Source of the DNA: Thamnaconus septentrionalis
Lineage: Eukaryota; Chordata; Actinopteri; Tetraodontiformes; Monacanthidae
Assembly (NCBI GenBank): GCA_009823395.1
Contig: CM020513.1
Span: 12,174,001 to 12,238,000 of the forward strand
Reading direction: 5' to 3'
Length of the DNA stretch: 64,000 nucleotides
In this document: positions 14,701 through 26,700 of the stretch, one piece after another
Numbering within the stretch: the stretch's first letter is position 1
Layout of the letters: every line of letters begins with the position of its first letter
The notes under the pieces: model-generated
Seen by the model: only the letters and a program-made list of their open reading frames with translations
Told to the model about the DNA's origin: nothing
Databases searched by the model: none
Position numbers and translations under genes: made by a program

Positions 14701-17700
14701 ACCTTGTCAAAACCATCAAGGTCAACTCCCCGACCGATCAAAACGTTGAGTGCACGTTTGTTACAGACATTTTTTTCCACGTGTGTGAGTATGCCTGGGA
14801 CTCGGTCTCCCACGAAAGCTCCAGGATGACATTAAACCGGCACCTCACTCGTTTCAGGCTTTAGACGGGGATTTTTCCGAGGAGAACAGAAACAGGTGCC
14901 GCGTTGCCACGGCTCCACTGCTCGAGGCTGTAGAAAACCTGTCTGCCTTTGCCAACAACCCGGAGTTTGCGAGCATCCCGGCCCAGATCAGCCATGAGGT
15001 ACTCCATCCATTTTGATGCTCATTTCCTCTTGATTTACCCTCCAACTCCTCCCTGAAAAAATGCCCTACAAAGGAACTTGAGTCCTCTCTTGAATAAAAT
15101 ATAGAAAATATGTGAATTCTGCACCTAATGCCATTCAACAAACACCTCCCTGTGAGCCAACATGCCAGTGTTTGCACGGCGAACTTGAGGGGAAATTGGA
15201 TTGAGTTCCAAGTTTCCTGTATCTTTCTTAGAAGTCAAGAGGGGACGGAAGGAGAAAGGTGGCTTTTTATTTTTCCAATCTGAGCGGAACAAGTTCTCGC
15301 CGAGACTTCCCGAAGCTTTATGGCTGTAATCTTTCGAAGGGCAGTGTTTAACGGCGCTCCTTCCCTCAGCACAGCTGCTCTAATCTTCAGCTTGTTAATC
15401 TAATTGTCGAGGGAGGCTTTGGCACGGATCATAAAGACTGAAGGTGTTTCTTCCTGCATGCGTGTAAAGCCGTCCTTTTAATCTCATCCCTCCCTTTGAT
15501 TGCACCTTTGATCTCTCCAGCTTGGTCAAGGAATATTAACAACTGTGCCGCCTCGATGAAGCTGTTGCTGGTTGATGGAGTCACCTGGAAGCTTGTTTCC
15601 CCCTCGCCGCTAACCTCCCCGTTTTCGCAGGGCTCTGCGGCCCAGGAGCCCATCGTGCGCTCGGCCCGCTCCATGCTCGACAGCTCCACCTACCTTCTGG
15701 AAACGGCCCGATCGCTGGTGCTCAACCCCAAAGATCCTCCCACCTGGTCGATACTTGCGGGCCACTCGAGGACCGTCTCCGACTCCATCAAGAGCCTCAT
15801 TACCTCCATCAGGTTGACATAAATCCCTCCTTTTGCCACATTTGCCTCCAACCGAAGCTGATATTGGTTTGCTCAGGTGGTAAATATGAGAAGGTGGCGG
15901 AGGAGGAGGTTTGGAAACAAGTCACGGCGTTACTTCACTCCCTATTCCCCCTTTGGCATTCAAAGCCGGCGATGAGGGGATAAGCTATGATGAATATGCG
16001 GCACTTTTTATGAAAGGTAGCGTCCCGCCCACTTCTGTCCTGGCCGACATTATCCCTCTCTCGCAGGATACTCTGTTCTCTCTGCATTTGATTGCAACCT
16101 TGGCCCACACTTGACTCTGAAGTATCATTGTATTCGAGCTTCAATTCTGAGTGAGTGAGCAGAAATGTCGGAGGGGAGAAAAAATGATTTTGCCAACGAA
16201 ATCATTTTTGCTTAAAAGATATCACGCACAAATACAAACTGCGCAGAACTCGGCCTTGTTCCTGCTCAACCAGGTCCGGCAATTAATCCGACTGTCCAGC
16301 AATGAGGCAAGGTTATCTAAACCATCGTCACATGAGCTATCATTCGAGTTTTTGATTACAATATTTTTATTTAATTATTTTGTCTTAGTTATTTATTTGG
16401 GTCAACATGCTCCAATATATGGTTGTTTTTAATCGCTATGGCTGATGCTAAATGCTAAAGTGATAGGTTTCTAGTGGCCCACCACCACACTGTCTTCTTC
16501 TCTGCCAAACAGACAACACAACTGAACACAGAACACAGGAGAGGAGATTAAAACATTGCAAACATTTTTTTTTGTTATCAGTCCCCGTTAAACCATTTAC
16601 TTTTACTTAACGTGCTTTTTTAAATTAGGATCTAATTAGCATGACATGTATCTGTTAACCATTAAGTTTAAATGGTAAACAGGGACATTTGTTTACCGCT
16701 GTTGCTGCCTTTATATTGCATTTCATCAAAGATGCAGATGGTATTCTCAAGACAGACTACTATCGCTCTCCACAAAGGAGTGAACCGTCGTGTGCTGTAT
16801 GATTTTTTTTTTTTTGCTCATGTTTCTGATAATAGGGACAAAGCACCGGGACAGAGAGAGTGTGATTACTCCATCGATAACATCAATAAGTGCATCCGAG
16901 ACATTGAGCAAGCTTCCCTCGCCGCGGTTGGACAGACCTTGCCCTGCAGAGATGATATCTCCATGGAAGTGAGTTCCAGCATAGCCGCTCGGCTCGATCT
17001 TGTCCGAGAGAGAGGACTTAATGGGATCTGTCGTCTTTCTGCCGTGACTTATGACACAATTCTCTGCCCTCCTCCGACTCACCAGGCGCTGCAGGAGCAG
17101 CTCACATCCTCCGTACAAGAGATTGGGCATCTGATTGATCCCGTCTCCACGGCAGCCCGAGGCGAGGCCGCCCAGCTCGGACACAAGGTGCCGGGATGAC
17201 TGTATATCTTCTCAGCCCCGCTGGATTTGCAAAGACAATTTTGTTTGCAGCTCTCACATGCTGACTCACTCCTTCAGGTCACCCAGCTGGCCAGTTACTT
17301 CGATCCGCTCGTCGTGGCTTCGGTGGGCCTGGCCTCCAAGCTGCACGACCATCAGCAGCAGATGACCATCCTGGACCAAAGCAAGACCCTGTCTGAGTCT
17401 GCACTTCAGATGCTCTATGCCGCTAAGGAGGGCGGAGGGAACCCAAAGGTAATAACCATGTAGTGAAGCTGTTTCAAGGCTTAGTTGTTGGCTACAGTTC
17501 TCAAAGGGCTGTGTTTAGAAAAGTCTAGCCATTTTTTCTTTTTTTTGCTGCTGACTGAGGATAACAATAGAATAGCTCATGACCTTCACCTTTACATTTA
17601 ATGCTTTTATCCGTGAGTCATTGTTATGATGATAAACCAATGAGAAACAAGTTTATTGGCTGCAACAAGCTCTGTTGTTGCTGTTTATAGGTGTTATAAG

Positions 17701-20700
17701 CTCACAGAGGAGCAGAGAATAATAACTGCCTTCATCCTGACACACACCACTCACTGTAAGTGAGGTGTATCTGGTTTTCAGAAGACATTTCCCCTTAAAA
17801 CTTGTATAGGTATATTTAATTTGACCTTCTGTAAATTTCGAAATGCACATGTGTACATTTTTCATAACATACTGTTCCACAAACAGGATGCAACACGAGT
17901 GTCTGCTCCATGAGTAATGGTCACTAAGTGTTCTACTTCAATGTCATTTTGAATTTAAACAATTGGCATCATCAGGCTGTTGACACTTTGACATCATGGC
18001 ACCAAGACAACATATAGCGGCAACTGTTGTTAGCATTGGTTTCAATGAATTGCGAACTTGATTCTTTCATTATATAATTTATGTTTGCCATAAATTTCAC
18101 CCAAGAAGTACTATTTTCGACCTTTGTGAATAGTATAGGCCTTTAATTTTCTTCCAGTAAAATGAAAGTGAATGCACTGCTTCATAATTCCAAAAAATTG
18201 TATTTCGGTGTACAGCAAATCAATCAGCTTGCCCTTACCCTCCCATGTTTCCCCCCATCAATACTCCCCTTGTATAGCACGTAAACAAAAGTCCTGAAGG
18301 GAACCAATGAAGAAATCAATTCCTGTGATGTCATTTTCAGCAGGACGCTGAGTTACTGTACATACCAGCTGCGAGCTGCCGCCAAGTCCTTGAGTTTCCC
18401 TCTGGCTGGTCAAAGACAGGTGTCACCCAAAACGTTAACGAGCCTACTGTGTCCCAAGGCGTGCCACACCCACGACGCCATCTCCGAGGCCTCCCAGCTA
18501 ATGAAGGAGGCCGTGGACGACATCATGGTGACTCTGAACGAGGCTGCGAGTGAAGGCGGGATGGTCGGGGGCATGGTGGAGGCCATCGCCGAGGCCATGG
18601 GCAGGGTGAGTCTGTGTGTGTGTGATAGTATCTCATGAAAAGTCTGCTGAGATGGGCCAACACGATAAAAATGACACACTTGCCCCTTTATCTTATGTGA
18701 GTGAAATGAGCTCTCCAGGAGGACTTCATTCCACAGTAGGCGTGCGTCCCTGTAAGTGGCTCTCATTAGTCCACCAGATTAGGAGGATGAAATCCGCAGT
18801 GGAGAGGCTGGCGGGGGCGATGACGGTAGCTGTCATTTATTTTGTGGTGACCATTTTAGCTGCGTGGACAGTGACAGATACAGACGAGTGCTTGGCAAAT
18901 TGCATTTTAAATTTGAAATGACCACTTAGCCTGTCATTTGTCCAATTATAAAAGATGCTTGTGTTCAGAGTTTCATCCTCATTTCTATTTTTTTTTATCA
19001 TCTCAGAAAACAGCCTATTTAGCCCCCTGTTTGGAGACTGCCACAAAAATACTGCTAAACCTGCTAAAACTGCTGCTTTGTTGTGAGTTGTGTATGTGAC
19101 ATTTTTCACTCAGAATCCAACAACTGTGGGGTCTGAACTGTTTCTGTTAAGACCAATCAAACACAGCATGTGAACTGCAATACTACAGGTGTTTTATAAT
19201 TGCACAGAATTTGTATCTTTTTTTGTACTTGTACTCTTATTGTACAGTATGTCACGTAACAGTTTCACATCAGCCACTATTAGATATTTTTACCTCGCAT
19301 TATTTAGACTTTATACTCATAATATCACGCCTTTCACATTTGTAAGAAATAATAAGAAAGAAAAATAAGGCAATGTTTGGTCATCGTTGCTTGCAGACAG
19401 TTTGGTTTTGTTTTGTCCTGGCAGCAGTTTAGTAACACTGACAAGCGAGATGCATCTAAAACCTGCGTTCATGGAACCTCTTCAGGTGGATGAAGGAACG
19501 CCTCCAGAACCCGAAGGCTCCTTTGTGGACTACCAGACCACGATGGTGAAGTTCTCCAAGGCCATCGCTATCACAGCACAGGAGATGGTTGGTGACACTG
19601 ATTCCACACTTTTTCACATTTTCACGTAAATCACCGCTCGACAATGACGCGGCTGGAGAGCTGCAGAGTCATGAATCTGCCCAACTCTGATGATCTGTTT
19701 GCCAGATGACGAAGTCTGTCACCTGCCCCGAAGAGCTGGGTGGCCTTGCCTCTCAGGTGACGGTGGACTATGGGCAGCTGGCTCACCAAGGACGCCTCGC
19801 CGCTGCCACCGCAGAGCCACAGGAAGTAAGACCAAGCAGCCTCTGTCCTAGTGTGTCTGTGTTTTTTGTGGACACACAAATTGTCCACGCACGGCATTTC
19901 TCTTGTGCCGGACAAAAATATCTGCCTTCATTTGCATTTTACACCCAAAGTGTTGACAGAATAAATCCATTCACAAACCTGTCTTGCAGCACTTTGATGT
20001 AATACTACACTCAAAGCCGCCAACAGTGTTGAATCAAGTCGACATAAAGCCCCTTCCTCCTGCAGCCATTGTTTTCAAGAAGCATCCTGTTCTCAGGGCA
20101 TTTTTTTCATCGGACAATGAGTGGATATGTTGCACTAATGAGCATACAGCTCATATTGATGTCGTGTATACAGCCGGCATCTGCAAAAACGGCTTGTTAC
20201 CATAGCGACACAGTGCCTTGACTAGCCTGAAAGCCTATAGTGATGCTTTTAACCAAGTACCATCCACCCATGAATCTCAGCCTAGCAACAAAACATGCAT
20301 GAATTTTTTTACATTTTTATGTCAGTTTTTATATCCGTACATTTATGCAGTGCCTGTATGTGTGTTACACACACACAGTATATACGTATATATGTATATG
20401 TATATAAATATATATACATACAGATAAATACATACAGGTACTACCCAGAAAATTAGAATATCCTGAAAAGGTTGTTGTATTTCTGCAATTCAACTTAACA
20501 GGTGAATTTGACATATATGACATATACATTATATAAAGGAATAATATGCAAATCAATATATTTCCAGTTTTTATTTCTTCAGGTCTTACAGCTTTAAAAA
20601 AAAACCTCAAATTTTATAATCATTTTCTGAGTTTGTGGGTTTGTGGTTTTAATAAGCTGAAAATCTTAATCAGCAAAGTTACAACAAGGAACTGCTTAGA

Positions 20701-23700
20701 TGTCAATTTGCGTGGAATGGCTCAATAAAATGTGTTGCTTTCATCTTTTATGTTAAATTGCCAAAATAAAACAACTTTTACTTGATATTCTCATTTTTCG
20801 GGTTGTACCTGTATATATACATATATATATATACATGCATGCATACATACATACAGACATACATACATATACACATTATCCAAATTAGAGGACAGATGGA
20901 GTGTAACCTAGTGATCACCTGCTTGTACTTTCAGGTTGGCTACCAGATAAAGACGCGGGTTCAAGAGCTGGGACACGGCTGCATCTACCTGGTCCAGAAA
21001 GCTGGAGCTCTGCAGCTCAGCCCCACTGATAGCTTCTCCAAGCGGGAGCTCATCGAGTGTGCCCGCTCAGTTATGGAGAAGGTAAACCTCAGTTCTGGTG
21101 CACAATCTTTTTTTTTTTTTTTTTTTTTTTTAAATACATCCTTAAGCAAAACCAGGGTTCCACGAAGAACCTTGTTGTTTATGGACTCCTTCCCCTGGAC
21201 AGTCATCTAAGTGCGCACCTTAAAAAAAACAGATGTAGATTTTATTTATTAATGAATTTTAAACTGGACAGATGTGGACATAAACTGGAATATGACGAGC
21301 TGGCAGACCTAGCTGGAACTACTTTCACTGGTGACATCGTTTTTCACCTCTGCTATTTGTATTTTAAAGCGCCACCAGGGCATTGTTATGTAAATATATT
21401 CCTTCCATTGTCTAGGACAGTTGCAATATACTTAGAAAAGTGACACAAGTGTGTGTCTTACTGCGCGATTCAGGAAGCACTGCTTATGTTCTAATATTCT
21501 CTAATATTCCTGTGGTTTATTGTAGAGCCAGGAGTGTTTTGCATTTAAATTATTTTTAGTAGCGTTTTTCACTTTCTATTTTTTGGTATTGTTGTCGCAC
21601 AGTTAGGAAATACAATGAAATGTGCGCTGCTTTTATTTCAACATGTTCAAATTAACTTTATGAGTTCACTGTACTCAAACGGCCTCGGTCACCAGGTCCC
21701 AGATGATGCAGTCATGTTAATATGGACTAAAATCATTGAGGACTGTTTCCAACTATCTAGAATCTATTCACTGAAGACTATTAAGGCAGTTCTGAGGGGT
21801 CCGTGGTACGAGCAAGATGTCCTAACAAAGTAGCCAGCCAGCGTATCTTTCATAGCTGGTAATATCTGCAGCTTTTCTGCATTGCTATTATTCCTGTTAT
21901 TGCACCATTCGAGGATGTAATGAGAGCTTGATCTCCTGACACTGTTCACTGTGTAATAATATTAATGTCTCTCTGCTGCGACCCTGCCAGTGAGCAACCA
22001 TGCAGCTCGGACATTAGCATTTTCCTCCCCGCTCTCAACAAATTGATCCAGGGCTCAAATCAAGTCAGAATAATATGAGGTCTCACACCCGCTGCTATGT
22101 GAAGATTGCGTCTGGCAAATAAGAAGAAAACAAGGAAGGAAGAAAAAAAATGCACAGCTCTGGGGTTTGTTTTATGTGGTCTGTGTGTTTATGAGGGAGT
22201 GGCATTCTGCAAAGTAGATGTGTGATATGAATGATTGTGATTGTGCAGCAGACTTCCTGCACTTGAAATCCAGCTAATTCAGGTGTGAACTTGTGTCCGT
22301 GGTTCTTACCCACTGCATTCAAACCTATAAAAGGGGAATGTGAGAGTCTCTGTTTAGGGACCGTCAAATGCTTCTTCTTCCAACCGTAAAAACACCTTTG
22401 TGTTTGTGTCCCCGCGTGCCGTATGTTCCAGGTGTCCTTGGTGCTGTCGGCGCTGCAGGCGGGCAACAAAGGCACCCAGGCCTGCATCACGGCGGAAAGT
22501 GCTGTTTCTGGAATCATTGCTGACCTGGACACCACCATCATGTTCGCCTCAGCTGGAACGCTCAACCCTGAAAATGAGGAGTCCTTTGCTGACCACAGGT
22601 ACTGTGACCTTGCAGCAAGCCAAGCGGGCACGCAGCGCGACAAAGAACTCCCGGCGACACAAAAGGAACTCATTGTGTTGAAAATAATAGCAAAAGATGA
22701 GTGGGTATCATGGAGTACGGATGACGCAACCGAGATTAGAGTTGCTAATTTTTGTTTCATTTAGCAGACAACCAGAGCTCCTTTCCTCTCTCTCTCTCTG
22801 TGGGTGATTCACTCCGATGAGCCGTGTGCCAGATAATTACTCAGATGGGTTTTAAAATAATGAACACGACTGCCCCCAGTGAACACACGTTCCTTCTGAA
22901 AGGCGGCAGCTTCTTTTCGTATTGCCGCTGCAAAAGCGCGAGTGCGGAGCAGATTGTGACACAATGTGTCCCGTCCCTCAGGGAGAGCATCTTAAAGACG
23001 GCCAAGGCGCTGGTGGAGGACACCAAGCTGCTGGTCGCCGGCGCAGCGTCCAGCCAGGACAAGCTGGCCCAGGCTGCCCATTCGTCAGCCAAGACCATCA
23101 CGCAGCTGACGGAGGTGGTCAAACTGGGGGCCACCAGCATGGGCTCCGAGGGCCCCGAGACACAGGTGATTAAAATCCAATCTGCATTACAGGCCAAACA
23201 GTGTCTCCTATGACCGCAGATGTTTCAGGCCATGGGCGCTCACTGTAGTGGATGACTGTTTTTTCCACTCAGCACAGTTGTTACTTCATAATGCTGCTGC
23301 ACAGAACTCAAACGTCCCATCATAAACCCATTTTCAGATCTTTGTTTTCCAGTCTAGACTCCAGAGAAACATTCTCCCGTGTTTAATGTTGCAAGAAACG
23401 CTTTGTGCATCAAAATGAAATAGCACATTTAGCCCTCTGTTTACAGCCTTGTGTGGGAAGCTTTCGTTTTTAGGGACAGTTGTCGCTAACTTTAAGGAGC
23501 TGGCAGTGCCATGGCTGTGCCATTTGTGAAATCACAAAGGGGATTTTTAGAACGGAATGCTTTAGTACACAGTTCTGGGAATGCCTTCACATTCTGCACT
23601 ATTATACAACATTCCAAAAACAATGTGTTTCTATTACCCTGCCTTCCTTGAGTGTTCAAGACAGAAACTCTGCAGTAACATTGCTTGTATGTAAACACAT

Positions 23701-26700
23701 ACCTGTATGTAAACACATACCTGGCCATAAAATCTGATTTTGGTGAACCAAAAGCAAATTCTGGCAAGTGGAATGAGGAAAAGAAGGAAAGGATGGAGTT
23801 TTAAATATAGATTTTTTTTGTGAATGAATTCATTTTGCATAATATGAGACCTTTAACACAGACGTTGTCTTTTTTTCCGTCAGGTAATGTTCGTCCTCTC
23901 TTTCCCCTGTGTTTACGTCTCTATCTCTGCCCTCCAACACGTGTGAGGGTGTGAGTGATAAGACCCCCTCCCCGTGCCCACCCCACCTCCACCCAGTGTT
24001 AAATCCCCTCCCCGGGGTGCAGCTGATAAACCTATGCTCTGACCATTGTGTGCCATTGATACCGGCTCTCCCTCCTCAGGTGGTGCTGATAAACGCGGTG
24101 CGGGACGTGGCCAAGGCTCTGACTGAACTCATCGGCGCCACCAAGTGTGCCGCCGGCAAAGCGGCCGACGACCCGTCCATGTATCAGCTGAAAAGCGCCG
24201 CCAAGGTAAAAGAAAAAAAAAAAGACAAGGAGTCGCACCAGCGACCGACTTGTCACATCAGGAAGCTTTTATCTACAGATGGAGGCTCCTTTCCATTCCT
24301 GCTTGTTCTGCTTGGAGATCTGCTGCTAAACATGAATGTGATCAGATTGATTTTGGAAAGGTGGGCATTATTGCCAGTGATCTAACAACTGATCTGACAA
24401 AATCACAGTATTTAAGAAAAGTGTCAAAATATATTTAAAACATTTGAAAAGATGGGGTTTGACTTTTTTCTTGCGCAGCTTTTCGCTGTTTCACAGTGAA
24501 AGCAGTGACAGAGGGAGGGGCCGTGTGTGCTTTAGGGGTGGACACAGGAAGATACACACAACTGTGTTTTACCCTCAACCTTCATAAATGCTGCCTCACC
24601 CCGGGACGTTTTAATAACACTGATAAGAGATCAGACCGTCCGCCTCTGCCTGTGTTGTGGCTGCATAAAGAGCAGAGAACCGGGCTTCGATTGATGGTGA
24701 CAGCTTCACTGATCTAAGACAAACTTCCTTCCATCATTTATTTTTTTTTCCTCCTTCATTTGCTCCATCCCTACATTGTTCCATTCCCCACATCAGTTGC
24801 AATGAGTCTTTCCTCTTTTTGTTTTGTTGGGTTTTTTTTCCCCTCTCATCTAAATGGATTTAGGGCCACCCATTGACTCGGTGATGCTGGCAGATTGTGT
24901 CACATATGGTGACCTCTGATCAGGACCCGTCTAAAATTCCTGGTGCTCATGTTTCTCAGATTCCTGACTGAGGTCTAGAGGGCACACGCTTCAGCTCGAA
25001 GCAGCGCGGAAAACGACCCGAGAGAAATGTTGTTACTGATAAAATTGCATCTCAGATGCTATTTATTATTATTATTATTATTATTAAATTGTGCTCTCAA
25101 TGGTGATTCCCATTCTCTTCATTTGTGGTAATTGTTCTCTGTCTTCAGCAGCGAACGCCATCAAATGTGCCTTCAAAATCTATTTATATAAGCGCCTCAA
25201 ACGCCCATTATTCACTGTAATGGATTCAGGCCAGGAGAGGCGAGGAGAGAAATCACTCTGGAATGTTTTTTTCCTGCAGCCGAGGAGAAAGAGCTCCACC
25301 TTCTGGTTCGACTGAGTGCGTCATCATTTACTCCTTTCGGCAGGTCATGGTGACAAATGTGACGTCCCTTCTAAAAACGGTGAAGGCGGTGGAGGATGAA
25401 GCCACGCGTGGGACGAGGGCGCTGGAGGCCACCATCGAGTACGTCAAGCAGGAGCTGACGGTAAGAGCGCCCAGCGGGCCCCCGGCCTCCTCCTCACGTC
25501 CTTCTGGGAGTCAACCGACGAGACGCAGCCTCCCTCGCAGAGCCGACTCGGGCAGGGTCAGGGATATCTGCGTCTGTTATTCCCATGAAAACAAGGGAGC
25601 CCCCCCCCTCCCCCTTTATTATCTGTCTGGCTCATTTCCTCCCTGCTTCCCTGTCAGTCCCTGCAGGGTTCTCGCTGCTCTTATCAGGGTCTGGGGAGAA
25701 GATGCAGGCAGAGCAAGAACAGCAAGGGGACCTCTGCAACTTGCTTTTTGTAATTTGATGCTAATCCTCAGACAGCCTGTGAAGGAGGGAGGGTTCACCC
25801 GAGGCCGCAGCCAGAGACACATCAGCGCCGTCTACACGTGTCTCATTTGAATAGTGTTGTGATTGCTGTGTTCCAAATGACATGCTATGATTAATACACA
25901 GAGGTGGCAAAGATTTTGTTTGTTTTGGTTCTTTTTTTTTTTGTGGAAACTCTATGCATTTGAGACAATAGAGCGTTCTCTGATGTCTGCAAGCTCACGT
26001 TCCTTCCAGGATGTTTCAGCAAGATAATGCTGCCCTTGCCACACATCCAGGGCAAGTGCACAAATGTCCACCACCTGTAAAATATATAGTATTATGTGGT
26101 AAACAAAAAAGCGTGACATAACTCAAAAACATTTCATATTTTAATTTCTTCAAAACAGCCCCCCTTCATATAAAACATTTAGAGTTATTTAACAATGTTT
26201 TCTTTGCTACATAGTTTCAGATTTATTGCTCATATATTTGATGTCTTGAGTATGTATCTACAATGTAGAAAGGAGTAAAGATAAAGAAAAAACAGTGCAT
26301 GAGAAGGTGTGTCCAAACTTCTGACTGGTCGTGTAGCTTTGCTCAACATTTGCGTTCATTTTGTCTGCCTGATGCTGCCACACCTTTTGAAACACACAAA
26401 ACAAAACAAACAAATGTTTTTTACTACTCTACACGCGCTTCAATGCTGTGTTGCCATCAAATCGCACGCTAATGCTACTTTGTGCTTTCAGTAATGCCTT
26501 TTTTTCTTTTTTACTATTTATATTGCAGCTACTATTAGCTGGAATTTTCAGACAGCACATCCAAGACATAAAACTGTCCAAACAACAAAGACAGCAGTGT
26601 ATCTCAAAGGAACTGAAAGCACACCACGACATTGGGGCCTGATTAAGGTGTGCTGCTGTAGCTTGGAGCAGCTAGTGTTAGCTAGTGTTAGCTAGACTCC

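Noticed and set aside
22095..22760. Minus-strand open frame of 221 codons over tln2 exon 29
   Set aside because: Antisense of exon 22432-22598 plus intron; composition is not protein-like outside the exon shadow.
24496..24717. Short plus-strand open frame in tln2 intron 31
   Set aside because: No splice sites, no codon bias, no family resemblance.
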